DNA from: Cyclobacterium sp. 1_MG-2023
Lineage (GTDB): Bacteria; Bacteroidota; Bacteroidia; Cytophagales; Cyclobacteriaceae
NCBI RefSeq assembly: GCF_030546805.1
Contig: NZ_JAUOPC010000008.1
Location: 233,929 to 297,928, forward strand
DNA length: 64,000 bases
Reading direction: 5' to 3'
Position 1 is the stretch's first letter; each line of letters starts with the position of its first letter. A model generated the notes under the pieces. The model made no database searches. It was not told where the DNA came from and saw only the letters and a program-made list of their open reading frames with translations. Positions 28,333-37,799 of the stretch are shown here, piece after piece. The position numbers and the translations under genes were made by a program.

Positions 28333-29757
28333 ATGAAAAATTATTCATTCAAATTTTTCCTCCTTGGCCTAATCCTGTTAGGAAGCATTGATCTAAATGC
28401 ACAAAATACAATGGAGAAAGAGCGAATCATCGTGCTCACAGACATAGAAAACGAACCCGATGATGCCATGTCACTCATTCGGTTCCTTACCTATTCCAAT
28501 CAATGGGATGTGGAAGGCCTTATTGCCACTACTTCCCGGCACCAGCGAGATCAAATTGCTGCTTGGAGAATTCGTGAAATTCTAACTGCCTATGATAAGG
28601 TCAGGGACAATTTAGAAAAACATGAAAAAGGCTACCCAACCGCGGACTATCTTTTGTCTATACTCAAGGAAGGTATTCCAAAATTTGGCATGGAGGCAGT
28701 TGGGGAAGGCATGGATTCTGAAGGTTCAGAATTAATAATCCAATCCGTAGATGCAGAGGATTCCAGACCCGTTTGGGTATTGGTTTGGGGAGGCCCAAAT
28801 TGTCTTGCCCAAGCCCTCTGGAAAATTAACCAAACCCGTTCTCCTTCGGAAGTGGATAAATTTGTAGCGAAACTAAGGGTATATACCATTTCTGACCAAG
28901 ATGACAGTGGTCCTTGGATAAGGAAAACATTTTCCAATTTATTTTATATTGCCAGCCCGGGAATTCATTCACTTGGAGCCTATCACCATGCGACCTGGAC
29001 AGGCATCAGCGGGGACAAGTTTCACGGACGTTTTTCAGGAGGAAACTTTGAAATCGTGGACAATCCATGGCTTGATGAACACATTCGAAGCAAGGGACCA
29101 TTGGGTGCGGAATACCCACATATGGATTATCTGATGGAAGGGGATTCCCCAAGTTTTATGCATTTGATACAAACAGGCATGGAAAATCCTGAACGACCTG
29201 ATTTTGGCAATTGGGGAGGACGGTATGAATACTATCAACCGCGAACAGAAAAATGGTTTGCTGAACCCGAAACTCGTGCCCTATGGACAAATGCGCAGGA
29301 TGAGGTGTTAGGAATGGACGGGAGTTACCATACTAGCAATAAGGCGACCATTTATCGCTGGAGAGAAGCTTTTCAAAATGATTTTGAGGCCAGAATGGAC
29401 TGGACCATTAAGCCTTATGATGAGGCCAACCACCCACCCCTTGTCCGGCTTAAATCCGCCGAATATATCAATGCAAAGGTTGGAGATACTATTGATCTTA
29501 GTGCGGAAGGAAGCAAAGATCCGGACGGAGATGACTTGACCTACAATTGGTATCATTACAGAGAACCCGGGAGTTTTACCCAATCCGGTAGTAGGGCCCC
29601 AAAACCTATTGAAATAATAAATGCAAACAATGTAAAAGCTCAACTAACAATTCCAAAAGCTGAAAGGCTAGGGACTATACATGTCATTCTAGAAGTTACC
29701 GACAATGGTTCCCCTGCACTTACACGGTATAAACGTACCATTATAAGGGTAAATTAA
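28333..29757 (+). CDS. DUF1593 / Sde182-like secreted protein with C-terminal PKD-like domain (second operon copy)
   Basis: A 474-aa exported protein. The ATG at 28333 is chosen because it starts a standard signal peptide ending DLNAQNTM; the ATG at 28297 would add 12 non-leader residues. The nucleoside-hydrolase-like domain opens [21 protein letters not shown] and has [15 protein letters not shown]. From about residue 375 an Ig/PKD-like tail carries [18 protein letters not shown] and ends in RYKRTIIRV. It is homologous to the copy at 25261-26685 along its whole length but clearly divergent, so this is not a recent duplication. It is the last gene before the operon terminator. Confidence 0.85.
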   Translation: MKNYSFKFFLLGLILLGSIDLNAQNTMEKERIIVLTDIENEPDDAMSLIRFLTYSNQWDVEGLIATTSRHQRDQIAAWRIREILTAYDKVRDNLEKHEKGYPTADYLLSILKEGIPKFGMEAVGEGMDSEGSELIIQSVDAEDSRPVWVLVWGGPNCLAQALWKINQTRSPSEVDKFVAKLRVYTISDQDDSGPWIRKTFSNLFYIASPGIHSLGAYHHATWTGISGDKFHGRFSGGNFEIVDNPWLDEHIRSKGPLGAEYPHMDYLMEGDSPSFMHLIQTGMENPERPDFGNWGGRYEYYQPRTEKWFAEPETRALWTNAQDEVLGMDGSYHTSNKATIYRWREAFQNDFEARMDWTIKPYDEANHPPLVRLKSAEYINAKVGDTIDLSAEGSKDPDGDDLTYNWYHYREPGSFTQSGSRAPKPIEIINANNVKAQLTIPKAERLGTIHVILEVTDNGSPALTRYKRTIIRVN

Positions 29758-29820
29758 GGCAATATGGTATTATACTCTTAACATCATATAGCTTGAAAAA
29801 AGACCCATAGAAGTTTGTAT

Positions 29821-29852
29821 AAATGCCTCAATTCAACACGATTGAGGCATTT
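29821..29852. terminator. Terminator of the sugar-catabolism operon
   Basis: A perfect 12-bp stem (aaatgcctcaat / attgaggcattt) with an 8-base loop, followed by ttctttct. It is 64 bases after the last DUF1593 stop. Because the arms begin with A and end with T it can also work in the other direction, although no minus-strand gene ends here. Confidence 0.85.
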
Positions 29853-29946
29853 CTTTCTGTAGCATAAATTTTTGCACAAAAAAGCTGATGAGTTATCAAT
29901 TGGCATCATTTTTAAGTAATTTACTTTCAAACAAAATAATTAGATT

Positions 29947-30792
29947 TTGAAGGAAGCTTTAGAGAAATTAAGAGGAATACTCATGGGTGATCTGGAAAGT
30001 GTGGAACAAATGGCTGTTTCACTCTTTGTTGGCCTCCTAATCCTTATCTTTTTTATCTACCTGTCCCGATGGATAAAAAGGATAGTCAGTAATCGACTAA
30101 GTAAGAAAACTGACGATCACTTGCTTACCAATTTTATCAGTGCTTCCATCAAAAGTCTGGTTATGGTTTTTGGCTTGGCCTTATTGCTTCGTTTCCTAGG
30201 GCTAACGGGTGTGGTCAATAGCCTGCTTGCCGGGGCCGGAATTACTGCTTTCATAATAGGCTTTGCGCTCAAGGATATTGGAGAGAATTTTCTCGCCGGT
30301 ATACTCTTGGCCTTTAAACGGCCATTTAAAATCGGTGACATGGTGGAAATCAACGGTATCAGTGGAAAGGTGCGGGCCTTAAACCTACGGGATACTCAAG
30401 TCAAGACCATAGATGGCAAGGATGTTTTTATTCCCAATGCCACCATTATAAAAAACCCAATGATCAATTTCACCATTGATGGTTACCTGAGCTATAGTTT
30501 TATCGTCGGTTTGGATTATGGATCTGACTATGAAGCAGCGCTAAAGCTCATTTCTGAGCTTATTCAGTTGGTTCCGGGAGTCTTAGACGGTGATAAAAAA
30601 CCTACAGTATATGTCAAGGAGCTGGCTTCCTCTACCTTAAATGTCAAAATAACCTATTGGGTGAATACCTACAACCGCGATCAGATCGATGCAAAAATTC
30701 ATTCTCGGGCTATTGTTAAAGTTCTTACTGGATTGGAAGAGAAAGGCTTTACCTTGCCAGGAGATATTGTAGAAGTTAAAAACCGCCAATAA
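29947..30792 (+). CDS. MscS-family small-conductance mechanosensitive channel
   Basis: A 281-aa inner-membrane protein. Three hydrophobic helices lie in the first about 115 residues. The third is the Gly/Ala-rich pore helix LLAGAGITAFIIGFALKD, followed by FLAGILLAFKRPFKIGD and the cytoplasmic beta domain (VRALNLRDTQVKT, DGKDVFIPNATII). This is the minimal MscS architecture, which releases solutes on hypo-osmotic shock. The frame opens with a TTG at 29947; the first ATG is at 29983 and follows an agagga sequence, so the protein may be 269 aa. It stands alone after the operon terminator. Confidence 0.92.
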   Translation: MKEALEKLRGILMGDLESVEQMAVSLFVGLLILIFFIYLSRWIKRIVSNRLSKKTDDHLLTNFISASIKSLVMVFGLALLLRFLGLTGVVNSLLAGAGITAFIIGFALKDIGENFLAGILLAFKRPFKIGDMVEINGISGKVRALNLRDTQVKTIDGKDVFIPNATIIKNPMINFTIDGYLSYSFIVGLDYGSDYEAALKLISELIQLVPGVLDGDKKPTVYVKELASSTLNVKITYWVNTYNRDQIDAKIHSRAIVKVLTGLEEKGFTLPGDIVEVKNRQ

Positions 30793-31044
30793 CACCCCTC
30801 AATATCATTCAAGCCGTATAAGATCCCAATACCCTTTTTCCGAGAGGTAGAATATAAAATTGCTTCGAGATAAGGCTTTTAATCGCAAGAAAACCATGCC
30901 CTTTGGAGATTCCTGCAAAGCTCGTTACATTAAACTGGAAACAACAACGAACTGGTTGATTTAGAACTGATTTCACACCTAACAAATGGTCTACTGCATA
31001 TTTCGAATAGAAAATTGCTTATATACCAATTACTGATTACCGCA

Positions 31045-31272
31045 TTACTCATCTCCCAAAGCTCCCATCTCCCTTTCTTCTTCGATATGCTTGATTCCGG
31101 AGATTTTTAAATCCTCCAGACGTGCTTCTTTTCCGGAACTACAGCCGGTGATAATTCCTGAAAACTTTAAAACCTGCTTGATGGTACAGCCCTGCAGCCT
31201 CAATTGGCCGGCAATCTGCTCTATATCCCCAGCAGCATTGTCTTCAACAGATGCAATAAAATTCTTTTTCAT
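31045..31272 (-). CDS. Small I9-propeptide-like protein, probable inhibitor or chaperone of the adjacent subtilase
   Basis: A 75-aa protein starting at the ATG at 31272, 11 bases after the subtilase stop on the same strand. The sequence has the order FIASVEDN, a helix IEQIAGQLRLQG, KQVLKFSGIITG, and GIKHIEEERE. This is the beta-alpha-beta-beta-alpha-beta order and motif pattern of subtilisin propeptide (I9) domains, which fold the protease and inhibit it. The neighbouring subtilase has no normal signal peptide and lacks a clear I9 domain of its own, so the partner may be supplied in trans. The same frame continues upstream through the subtilase gene, but that extension is out of frame with it and is ignored. 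Confidence 0.7.
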   Translation of the reverse strand: MKKNFIASVEDNAAGDIEQIAGQLRLQGCTIKQVLKFSGIITGCSSGKEARLEDLKISGIKHIEEEREMGALGDE

Positions 31273-31283
31273 GATTTTGTCAT

Positions 31284-32591
31284 TTATTGAGGTGCCTGAA
31301 CCAAACCTGCTCCAGCATCCCTTCCCGGCAAACCTACATTTCTGGCACTTTCGGTGAGTTTTTCCCATATCTCCATCGCACTTGCAGAAGGATATGCCTC
31401 CCAAAGCATTGCCGCCACACCTGCGACATAAGGTGTAGCCATACTTGTGCCACTTATGACTGCATATTCTTGAGGTTTTTTCCAAGTGCTGTAGATCTCT
31501 ACCCCCGGACCGGCAATATCTACGCTTCCCCCATCAGGATTAAGCCCTCCACATGAGAAATTTGCTACTGCTGATTTTTTATCCAAGGCTCCTACTGCCA
31601 TTATATTGGGGCAATTCCCGGGGTGGTTCACCGGCATAATTGTACCCTGGCTCCTTTGACTGTCATTCCCTGCTGCTGCAATGATGAGTGTCCCCATGTC
31701 CATGGATCTTTTGGCCAAGTCATTGTAAATATTGGAATACCTGGTGTTTTCCCCTACCGATGCTCCCAAAGACATAGAGATCACCTTACATCCATTGTTT
31801 ACGGCCCACTCCATACCGGCCAATATTCCACTATCACTTCCCACTCCCTTATTGGACAAAACTTTGCCTGCATAAAGGGAAGCATCACTTGCGGCACCAT
31901 AGCGAATACCGGTGCTACTATTTACGCCTCCTGCGGCTATCCCTGCACAATGGGTCCCATGTCCATTTAAATCATCCACTGCTTCTCCCGCTATAAACGA
32001 TTTGGACACAATCGTTCGGTTTTGAAAATCCGGATGCGCCAGATTCATCCCGGTATCTAAAATGGCCAAATGAACACCTTTGCCTGTCTTCTGACTTTGC
32101 ATACCATTCAAAGCATGTATCGCCCAATAAGCCTTGCTATTATTTTCAAAACTCGGGGGCTCAACCACCGGTGGATCTTTAGGAGTATCTTCAGGTTTTT
32201 TGATCCCGAAAATCTGACATATAAAATTCCACAGTAGCATGCCGAAATTACTTTGACCGGGACTGTCCAAGGTGTAAACATAACGCTCAGGCTCCATATA
32301 TTGGAAGGATTGCCTTGCTGCCATCAGGCCGTTCACCTGTTCATCATGATCTGCATTGATCACAGCAACATTAAACTTTTCGAAAACGATGCCGTCTCCT
32401 TCTTCAAAAGCTTTGGCATAATCGCCTTCCTTGTTTTTATACTCACCGGAAGGTGCCAACCTCAGTGCAGCACCACTCGCTTCTTCATCTATATTTTTAA
32501 AACTCGCTTCAGGATGAAGCAATACTAATTTTTTGCCGGTAAACTCAGACTTTTTGCCTGATGCGGCTTGGTTGTTATAATAGGGATCCAT
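31284..32591 (-). CDS. Subtilisin-like serine protease (peptidase family S8)
   Basis: A 435-aa protease. The catalytic triad is visible: Asp179 in AILDTGMN, His211 in NGHGTHCAG and Ser383 in SGTSMATPYVAG, with the oxyanion-hole Asn309 in AAGND. Residues 1-150 form an N-terminal region without a typical signal peptide; it ends in a Pro-rich linker (PEDTPKDPPVVEPP), suggesting an atypical pro-domain or a cytoplasmic enzyme. A 75-aa I9-like protein is encoded directly downstream. The gene is monocistronic apart from that partner. The biological substrate is unknown. Confidence 0.92.
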   Translation of the reverse strand: MDPYYNNQAASGKKSEFTGKKLVLLHPEASFKNIDEEASGAALRLAPSGEYKNKEGDYAKAFEEGDGIVFEKFNVAVINADHDEQVNGLMAARQSFQYMEPERYVYTLDSPGQSNFGMLLWNFICQIFGIKKPEDTPKDPPVVEPPSFENNSKAYWAIHALNGMQSQKTGKGVHLAILDTGMNLAHPDFQNRTIVSKSFIAGEAVDDLNGHGTHCAGIAAGGVNSSTGIRYGAASDASLYAGKVLSNKGVGSDSGILAGMEWAVNNGCKVISMSLGASVGENTRYSNIYNDLAKRSMDMGTLIIAAAGNDSQRSQGTIMPVNHPGNCPNIMAVGALDKKSAVANFSCGGLNPDGGSVDIAGPGVEIYSTWKKPQEYAVISGTSMATPYVAGVAAMLWEAYPSASAMEIWEKLTESARNVGLPGRDAGAGLVQAPQ

Positions 32592-33067
32592 AATTGGTAT
32601 TGGTTAAAGGGCTAGGTACTTCAATTAAAAAACTATAATCCTTGTTAAGGTAATAATTTATTAGGGGAATTTCAATAGGAAAAATCACCTAACTCATTGA
32701 ATTACTGACAAATTAAACTTCACCACCCAATAAACACAGGCCCCAATCAAGATTAATTTTCAAAGAAACACTTCTACCTAAACCTCCAAAATGAAGTAAA
32801 CCCCATAAGACAACTATTAAATAAAAACCTTTCTAATAGAAGTGAGTAATTGATTATTATTTATTCAGGTAGCCTAAAGATTATATTTTTAAGGTTCAAT
32901 TGCTTAATTTTAAATTTGCATGCCAGTTGGAATACAATGCAAACCCATACTTCACATTATTAGAAAAAATAAAAGTAGCCTGTACTCATTTTTGGTCGGC
33001 TTAACATTATTTTTAATACGATTAATCGTCAGTTGAAGCCCTAAACCTTTTACTATAAATTTGAACC
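32592..33067. other. Intergenic region between divergent subtilase and helicase genes
   Basis: 476 bases, AT-rich, holding the promoters of the subtilase (minus) and DEAD-box helicase (plus). I see no open frame of convincing composition, no RNA gene and no strong hairpin. A 5' leader controlling the helicase is possible, because cold-responsive RNA helicases often have long leaders, but nothing specific supports it. Confidence 0.5.
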
Positions 33068-34204
33068 ATGTCTTTTCAAAAACTCAAGCTCCACCCTTCT
33101 ATACTTGGCAATATTTCTTCCTTAGGCTATACCACTCCTACGCCCATACAAGCGCAAGCCATCCCCGTTATTATCAAGGGTAAGGACCTACTCGGGATTG
33201 CCAAAACTGGTTCGGGGAAAACAGTAAGCTACGTAGCCCCAATATTGGATCAATTGTTCCGTGGGAGTGCGGGTAGGAAGAACAGACAGCCTAAAGTTTT
33301 GGTCTTGGTCCCTTCCAGGGAATTGGCCATTCAAGTGGTGGAGGTATTTAAAGAATTATCCCTTAAATCCCCTCTCCCCATCAAATCCATGGCAGTATAT
33401 GGAGGTGTTTCGATCAACCCACAGATGAAAGGTCTTTTTGGAATAGACATATTGGTAGCAACTCCCGGGCGTCTGCTTGACTTACAAAGTTCCGCTGCCA
33501 TAGATCTTTCCAAAGTTTCCACATTGGTATTGGATGAAGCCGATAAGATGCTGAACCTGGGTTTTCATAAAGAAATGGAAGAAATTTTTGATCTACTGCC
33601 AAAGAAAAGGCAAAACTTGTTGTTTTCAGCTACGCTAAGCCAGCAATTGTCAGGAATCAACCGCGTACTGCTGATGGATCCGGAAGTCATTAAGATTGAG
33701 GATAAGGAGGAAGACGTGGAGTCGATCAATTTATCCGGTTACTTTGTAAGTGATGAAAAAAAAGGGCCACTGCTCAGACACCTGATCAAAGAAAATGACA
33801 TGAAACAGGTTTTGATCTTCACCTCCTCTGGAATCAAGGCGGACAAGGTGGCCGGTAAGTTGCAAAAAAATGGCATCCCAGCCCTATCCATACACGGAAA
33901 AAAGAGCCAATTTGCTAGGCTCAAGGCATTGGAACAATTTAAATCAGGACAAGCTCCCGTTTTGGTTGCCACAGATCTGATTGCAAGGGGCATTGATTTT
34001 TTGAAGCTTCCTTATGTAATTAATTATGAATTGCCTCGATCACCCAAGGATTTTGTACACCGAGTAGGCCGAACTGGGAGAGCCAAAGAAGAAGGTTTGG
34101 CCATCACTTTTGTTACTAGAGAGGAAACCCACCACTTCAAGGTGATTTTGAAAAAAATGAAACGCTACATAGATATGGTAGATAGCGAAACCATGGATTT
34201 CTAA
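33068..34204 (+). CDS. DEAD-box ATP-dependent RNA helicase (RhlE-like)
   Basis: A 378-aa RNA helicase core. Motifs in order: Q motif region TPTPIQAQAIPVI, motif I AKTGSGKT (about 47), Ia PSRELAIQ, VATPGRLLDL, motif II VLDEADKM (about 156), motif III SAT (about 187), IV VLIFTSS, V ATDLIARGID and VI HRVGRTGR (about 331). It ends soon after motif VI without the basic C-terminal tail of many RhlE proteins, so substrate specificity must come from the core. It probably works in ribosome assembly or RNA turnover, as do most short bacterial DEAD-box proteins. Confidence 0.93.
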   Translation: MSFQKLKLHPSILGNISSLGYTTPTPIQAQAIPVIIKGKDLLGIAKTGSGKTVSYVAPILDQLFRGSAGRKNRQPKVLVLVPSRELAIQVVEVFKELSLKSPLPIKSMAVYGGVSINPQMKGLFGIDILVATPGRLLDLQSSAAIDLSKVSTLVLDEADKMLNLGFHKEMEEIFDLLPKKRQNLLFSATLSQQLSGINRVLLMDPEVIKIEDKEEDVESINLSGYFVSDEKKGPLLRHLIKENDMKQVLIFTSSGIKADKVAGKLQKNGIPALSIHGKKSQFARLKALEQFKSGQAPVLVATDLIARGIDFLKLPYVINYELPRSPKDFVHRVGRTGRAKEEGLAITFVTREETHHFKVILKKMKRYIDMVDSETMDF

Positions 34205-34309
34205 ATCCAGTTTCTTTATTTCGAATTGACCCTTTCCAATCAATCCCTAAATACATAGCAAACAATCTTCTATATATTTGAGGATTCGTACCTTAAGGTA
34301 AAGAGCCCA

Positions 34310-35170
34310 TCAAATTAAACCGTATAGGAATGTGGCAATTTTAATCTCAAAGTCATCCATATGAACAACAGGAGTATGACCCGCGGCTGTATAAGTAATC
34401 AATTCGTTTTTGACTTTATGTGCTGTTAACTTCTTCACCAATTCAACTGAATTGCTGTAAGGAACCGATTTATCAGCCGTCCCATGGACAATAATGGTTG
34501 GAGGAGCCTTTTTATATCTATTCAGCATGCCCCATTTCTCACCGGTACTTCCCCATAAATTAACAAACCCAATAATCCCTGCTTTGTCTTTTTTCTTAGT
34601 TTTGTTACTGAAGAAAAAATTAGAGCCAAGAATGCCCCCGGCAGATCCGCCCCCAACGATGATTTTTGATTTGTCAATATTTAAATCCTTCCTGTGTTTT
34701 CTTACCCATTTTAGTGCTTTGGTAGCATCTTCCACTGCATCAGAAAGGGTGCCGCCAATATCTTCTATTGGTTGGTCTCTCACACGGTAATCAATGGATA
34801 TACACACATAACCTTTCTTAGCAAACCTTTTTGCCATTTCAACGATATAAGTCTGCGTTTTATCGTTTCCATACCTGAAGCCACCTCCATGCATCCACAC
34901 AATCACCGGGCGGTTTTTAACATTATCATTTTCAGGTGTATAAATATCAAGAGCCAGCGATTCTTTGATTCCTTTTGCATTAACAGCCTCGCCAAAAACC
35001 ACATCTTTTTGAATGGAAACCTCCTCAAACACCGTATTCAGGTAACGCTCCTTATTTTCTTTGACAGGTTCCAACAATGGATTCCTTGAAAAAGCAATTG
35101 ATACGGTACAAAAACAAAGTGCTATGACAATAAATAATAGTCCACCAATTTTAGAAAGTGACATGTTCAT
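34310..35170 (-). CDS. Secreted alpha/beta-hydrolase (carboxylesterase/BD-FAE-like)
   Basis: A 286-aa exported esterase-like protein. A hydrophobic leader (about 8-27) is followed by IYTPEN and IVWMHGGGFRYGN, the HGGG oxyanion motif. The nucleophile elbow GGGSAGG contains the catalytic Ser, and ADKSVPYSNSVELV and AAGHTPVV contain the Asp and His of the triad. This pattern matches the hormone-sensitive-lipase/BD-FAE type of esterases that remove small acyl groups, sometimes from polysaccharides. It stands alone, convergent with the helicase gene. An internal ATG at 35164 would shorten it by two residues. Confidence 0.85.
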   Translation of the reverse strand: MNMSLSKIGGLLFIVIALCFCTVSIAFSRNPLLEPVKENKERYLNTVFEEVSIQKDVVFGEAVNAKGIKESLALDIYTPENDNVKNRPVIVWMHGGGFRYGNDKTQTYIVEMAKRFAKKGYVCISIDYRVRDQPIEDIGGTLSDAVEDATKALKWVRKHRKDLNIDKSKIIVGGGSAGGILGSNFFFSNKTKKKDKAGIIGFVNLWGSTGEKWGMLNRYKKAPPTIIVHGTADKSVPYSNSVELVKKLTAHKVKNELITYTAAGHTPVVHMDDFEIKIATFLYGLI

Positions 35171-35613
35171 TTAATTCTTCTTTTTTAATTTCTAGGTAAA
35201 CTTGTCAAATGGGCAGCATTTAATTCCGGTGCTCCATTTTTTTTTAGCTCCAAAAACCCTTCAATCTAGTAAGGTTTTTACGGTTATAAAAGAAATCCTG
35301 TTGTTTTACTAAATTGATCCTTTAGCAAAGGAATAGCTATCAAATCAGGAAGCATTAATTAGATTATTTTCCAGCATTCCCCCCCTACAATTATAAGGGA
35401 AGGTCTGGAATTTTATAGTGTTTTACCTGGGAAGGACAAAAATAAGGGCGGAAAAACATTTCAATCCCCTTGTATCCTAATTCAGGCTTTTCGGAAAGAA
35501 CTCTTTATATTTAACCCTAAATTCAGAAATTAATTGACAAAATTAAATACTAATGTGTATTTGGATCTAGAAATTGAATTAGAGTTTTTATCAATTTTAT
35601 AAAAAGTAAAAAG
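35171..35613. other. Intergenic region between divergent esterase and prolyl oligopeptidase genes
   Basis: 443 bases, AT-rich. It must hold both promoters. I see no supported gene, no tRNA-like fold and no clear inverted repeat. Confidence 0.5.
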
Positions 35614-37764
35614 ATGCAAAACCTTTCCACTTTTTCACTTTATCTAAAAAAGTATAGCATCGCCTGCTTAACAATTCTGGCTTTGGCCTGCTCAAAAGAA
35701 AACCAGTTTAAAACCATACCTGTGGACTATCCAAATACAGAAAAAACCGACCATACTGACCGCTATTGGGGAGAAGAAGTAGCTGATCCTTACCGTTGGC
35801 TGGAGGATGATTATGCTGAAGACACCAAAGAATGGGTGCAGGCCCAAAATAAAGTCACTTTTGGTTATTTGGCTGAAATTCCTTTCCGAGATGCCATTCG
35901 AGATCGACTCGAAAAAGTGTGGAACTATGAAAAAGTAAGTGCCCCTTTTTTCTACGGAGAATGGACCTATTATTTTAAAAATGATGGCCTTCAAAATCAA
36001 TCGATCCTCTACAGGTCCAAAAAAGAAGGGCAGGAAGAGGTTTTTTTAGACCCCAATAAGCTGTCTGAAGATGGCAGTACCTCTCTGTCTAGTATTGCCT
36101 TTACCAAAGATGGAAGCCTTTTCGCCTATGCAGTTTCAGTGGCAGGATCAGATTGGCGAGACATCTATGTGATGGATACAAAAAACAAAACTTTGCTAGA
36201 CGACCGGATTAATGACGCCAAATTTACAGGCATTTCCTGGCAAGGGGAAAAGGGTTTTTACTACAGTACCTACGCCCAACCGGATGGTTCCAAACTCTCT
36301 GCCCTAACCAATGACCACCGGCTTTATTTTCATCAGTTGGGTACTTCACAGGCTGAAGATATTCTGGTATTTGGAAATGAGAGGACACCAAAAAGGTATG
36401 TTTCCGGTCGCGTAACAGAAGACGGTCAAGTTCTTGTCATCAGTGCTGCCAACAGCACTACCGGAAATGAGCTATATGTCAAAGACTTGAGCAAAACAGG
36501 AAGTACCATCCGGCCAATCGTTTCTAATATGGACAATAACCATGATGTACTCGATCATCAAAAGGCCTGGCTTTTGGTTCAAACCAATAAGGATGCCCCC
36601 AATAACCAACTGGTGAAAATAGACTTGAATAATCCAAAACCCGAAAATTGGCAGGTTTTAATTCCTGAAAAAGAAGAAGTCATGCAGGTTTCCAAAGGGG
36701 GAGGAAAGCTCTTTGCTACCTACCTTAAAGATGCCATCAGCGAAGTCCGGCAATATGACTACCAAGGCAAAGAAGAAATGTCAATCGACCTTCCTGGAGC
36801 GGGAACTGTCAGTGGCTTTTCATCCAAAAAGAACCAAAACACCATCTATTATAGCTTCACATCCTACGTTCAGCCCGGAAGCATTTACAGTTATTCTATT
36901 AAGGAAGGAAAGCATAAACTTTACCGCCAACCGCAACTGGATTTTGATCCGGAAGCCTATGAAAGCCGGCAGGTTTTTTACACCTCAAAGGATGGAACAA
37001 ATGTTCCTATGATCATTACCCATAAAAAAGACTTAACCTTGAATGGTAAAAACCCGACCATTTTGTACGGTTATGGAGGCTTTAATATCAGCCTTACTCC
37101 TGCTTTTAGCATTGCCAACACCGTGTGGTTAGAAAATGGAGGGATTTACGCTGTTCCTAACATTCGAGGGGGTGGAGAGTATGGTGAGAATTGGCACAAG
37201 GCCGGAACAAAACTTCAAAAGCAAAACGTGTTCGACGATTTTATCGCTGCAGGAGAGTTTCTGATCCAGGAAGGATATACTTCAAGTGATTATCTGGCCA
37301 TCAAAGGAGGGAGCAATGGTGGATTACTGGTGGGTGCTACCATGATCCAAAGACCCGAACTTGCCAAAGTGGCCTTACCGGCAGTAGGCGTGATGGACAT
37401 GCTGCGGTACCACCAATTTACTGCGGGAGCAGGCTGGGCTTATGATTATGGAACAGCCGATGAAAGTGAGGAAATGTTTCGGTACCTTAAAAACTACTCC
37501 CCTGTTCACGCTTTGAAGCAAGGAACTGCTTACCCTGCAACCTTGGTTACGACAGCTGATCATGACGACCGGGTAGTACCGGCCCATTCTTTTAAGTTTG
37601 CTGCCGGTCTTCAGGAAGCACATAAAGGGGATAGTCCGGTATTGATTCGCATCGAAACCAATGCAGGGCATGGTGCCGGAAAGCCTACCGGGAAGATCAT
37701 TGATGAACAGGCAGATATTTTTGCCTTTACACTTTACAACATGGGAGTCGATTTTAAAGACTGA
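35614..37764 (+). CDS. Prolyl oligopeptidase (peptidase family S9A), lipoprotein
   Basis: A 716-aa periplasmic peptidase. The N-terminus ends in a lipobox (TILALACSKEN). The N-terminal about 430 residues form the seven-bladed propeller that gates access, starting with the family block DPYRWLEDDYAEDTKEWV. The catalytic domain has GYGGFNISLTPAF, IRGGGEYGENWHKAG, Ser567 in GGSNGGLLVG, an Asp in ADHDDRV near 651 and His686 in NAGHGAG. It hydrolyses short peptides after proline. The size and domain order are normal, and the gene is monocistronic. Confidence 0.94.
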   Translation: MQNLSTFSLYLKKYSIACLTILALACSKENQFKTIPVDYPNTEKTDHTDRYWGEEVADPYRWLEDDYAEDTKEWVQAQNKVTFGYLAEIPFRDAIRDRLEKVWNYEKVSAPFFYGEWTYYFKNDGLQNQSILYRSKKEGQEEVFLDPNKLSEDGSTSLSSIAFTKDGSLFAYAVSVAGSDWRDIYVMDTKNKTLLDDRINDAKFTGISWQGEKGFYYSTYAQPDGSKLSALTNDHRLYFHQLGTSQAEDILVFGNERTPKRYVSGRVTEDGQVLVISAANSTTGNELYVKDLSKTGSTIRPIVSNMDNNHDVLDHQKAWLLVQTNKDAPNNQLVKIDLNNPKPENWQVLIPEKEEVMQVSKGGGKLFATYLKDAISEVRQYDYQGKEEMSIDLPGAGTVSGFSSKKNQNTIYYSFTSYVQPGSIYSYSIKEGKHKLYRQPQLDFDPEAYESRQVFYTSKDGTNVPMIITHKKDLTLNGKNPTILYGYGGFNISLTPAFSIANTVWLENGGIYAVPNIRGGGEYGENWHKAGTKLQKQNVFDDFIAAGEFLIQEGYTSSDYLAIKGGSNGGLLVGATMIQRPELAKVALPAVGVMDMLRYHQFTAGAGWAYDYGTADESEEMFRYLKNYSPVHALKQGTAYPATLVTTADHDDRVVPAHSFKFAAGLQEAHKGDSPVLIRIETNAGHGAGKPTGKIIDEQADIFAFTLYNMGVDFKD

Positions 37765-37799
37765 AGCGAATACTCATTTAGTTTATAAGAAGAAAAGGA

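Noticed and set aside
31273..31485. Longer reading frame extending the 75-aa I9-like protein to 146 aa
   Set aside because: The extension lies antiparallel in frame to the subtilase C-terminal coding region and its Cys-rich translation is a shadow; the ATG at 31272 directly after the subtilase stop is a better start.
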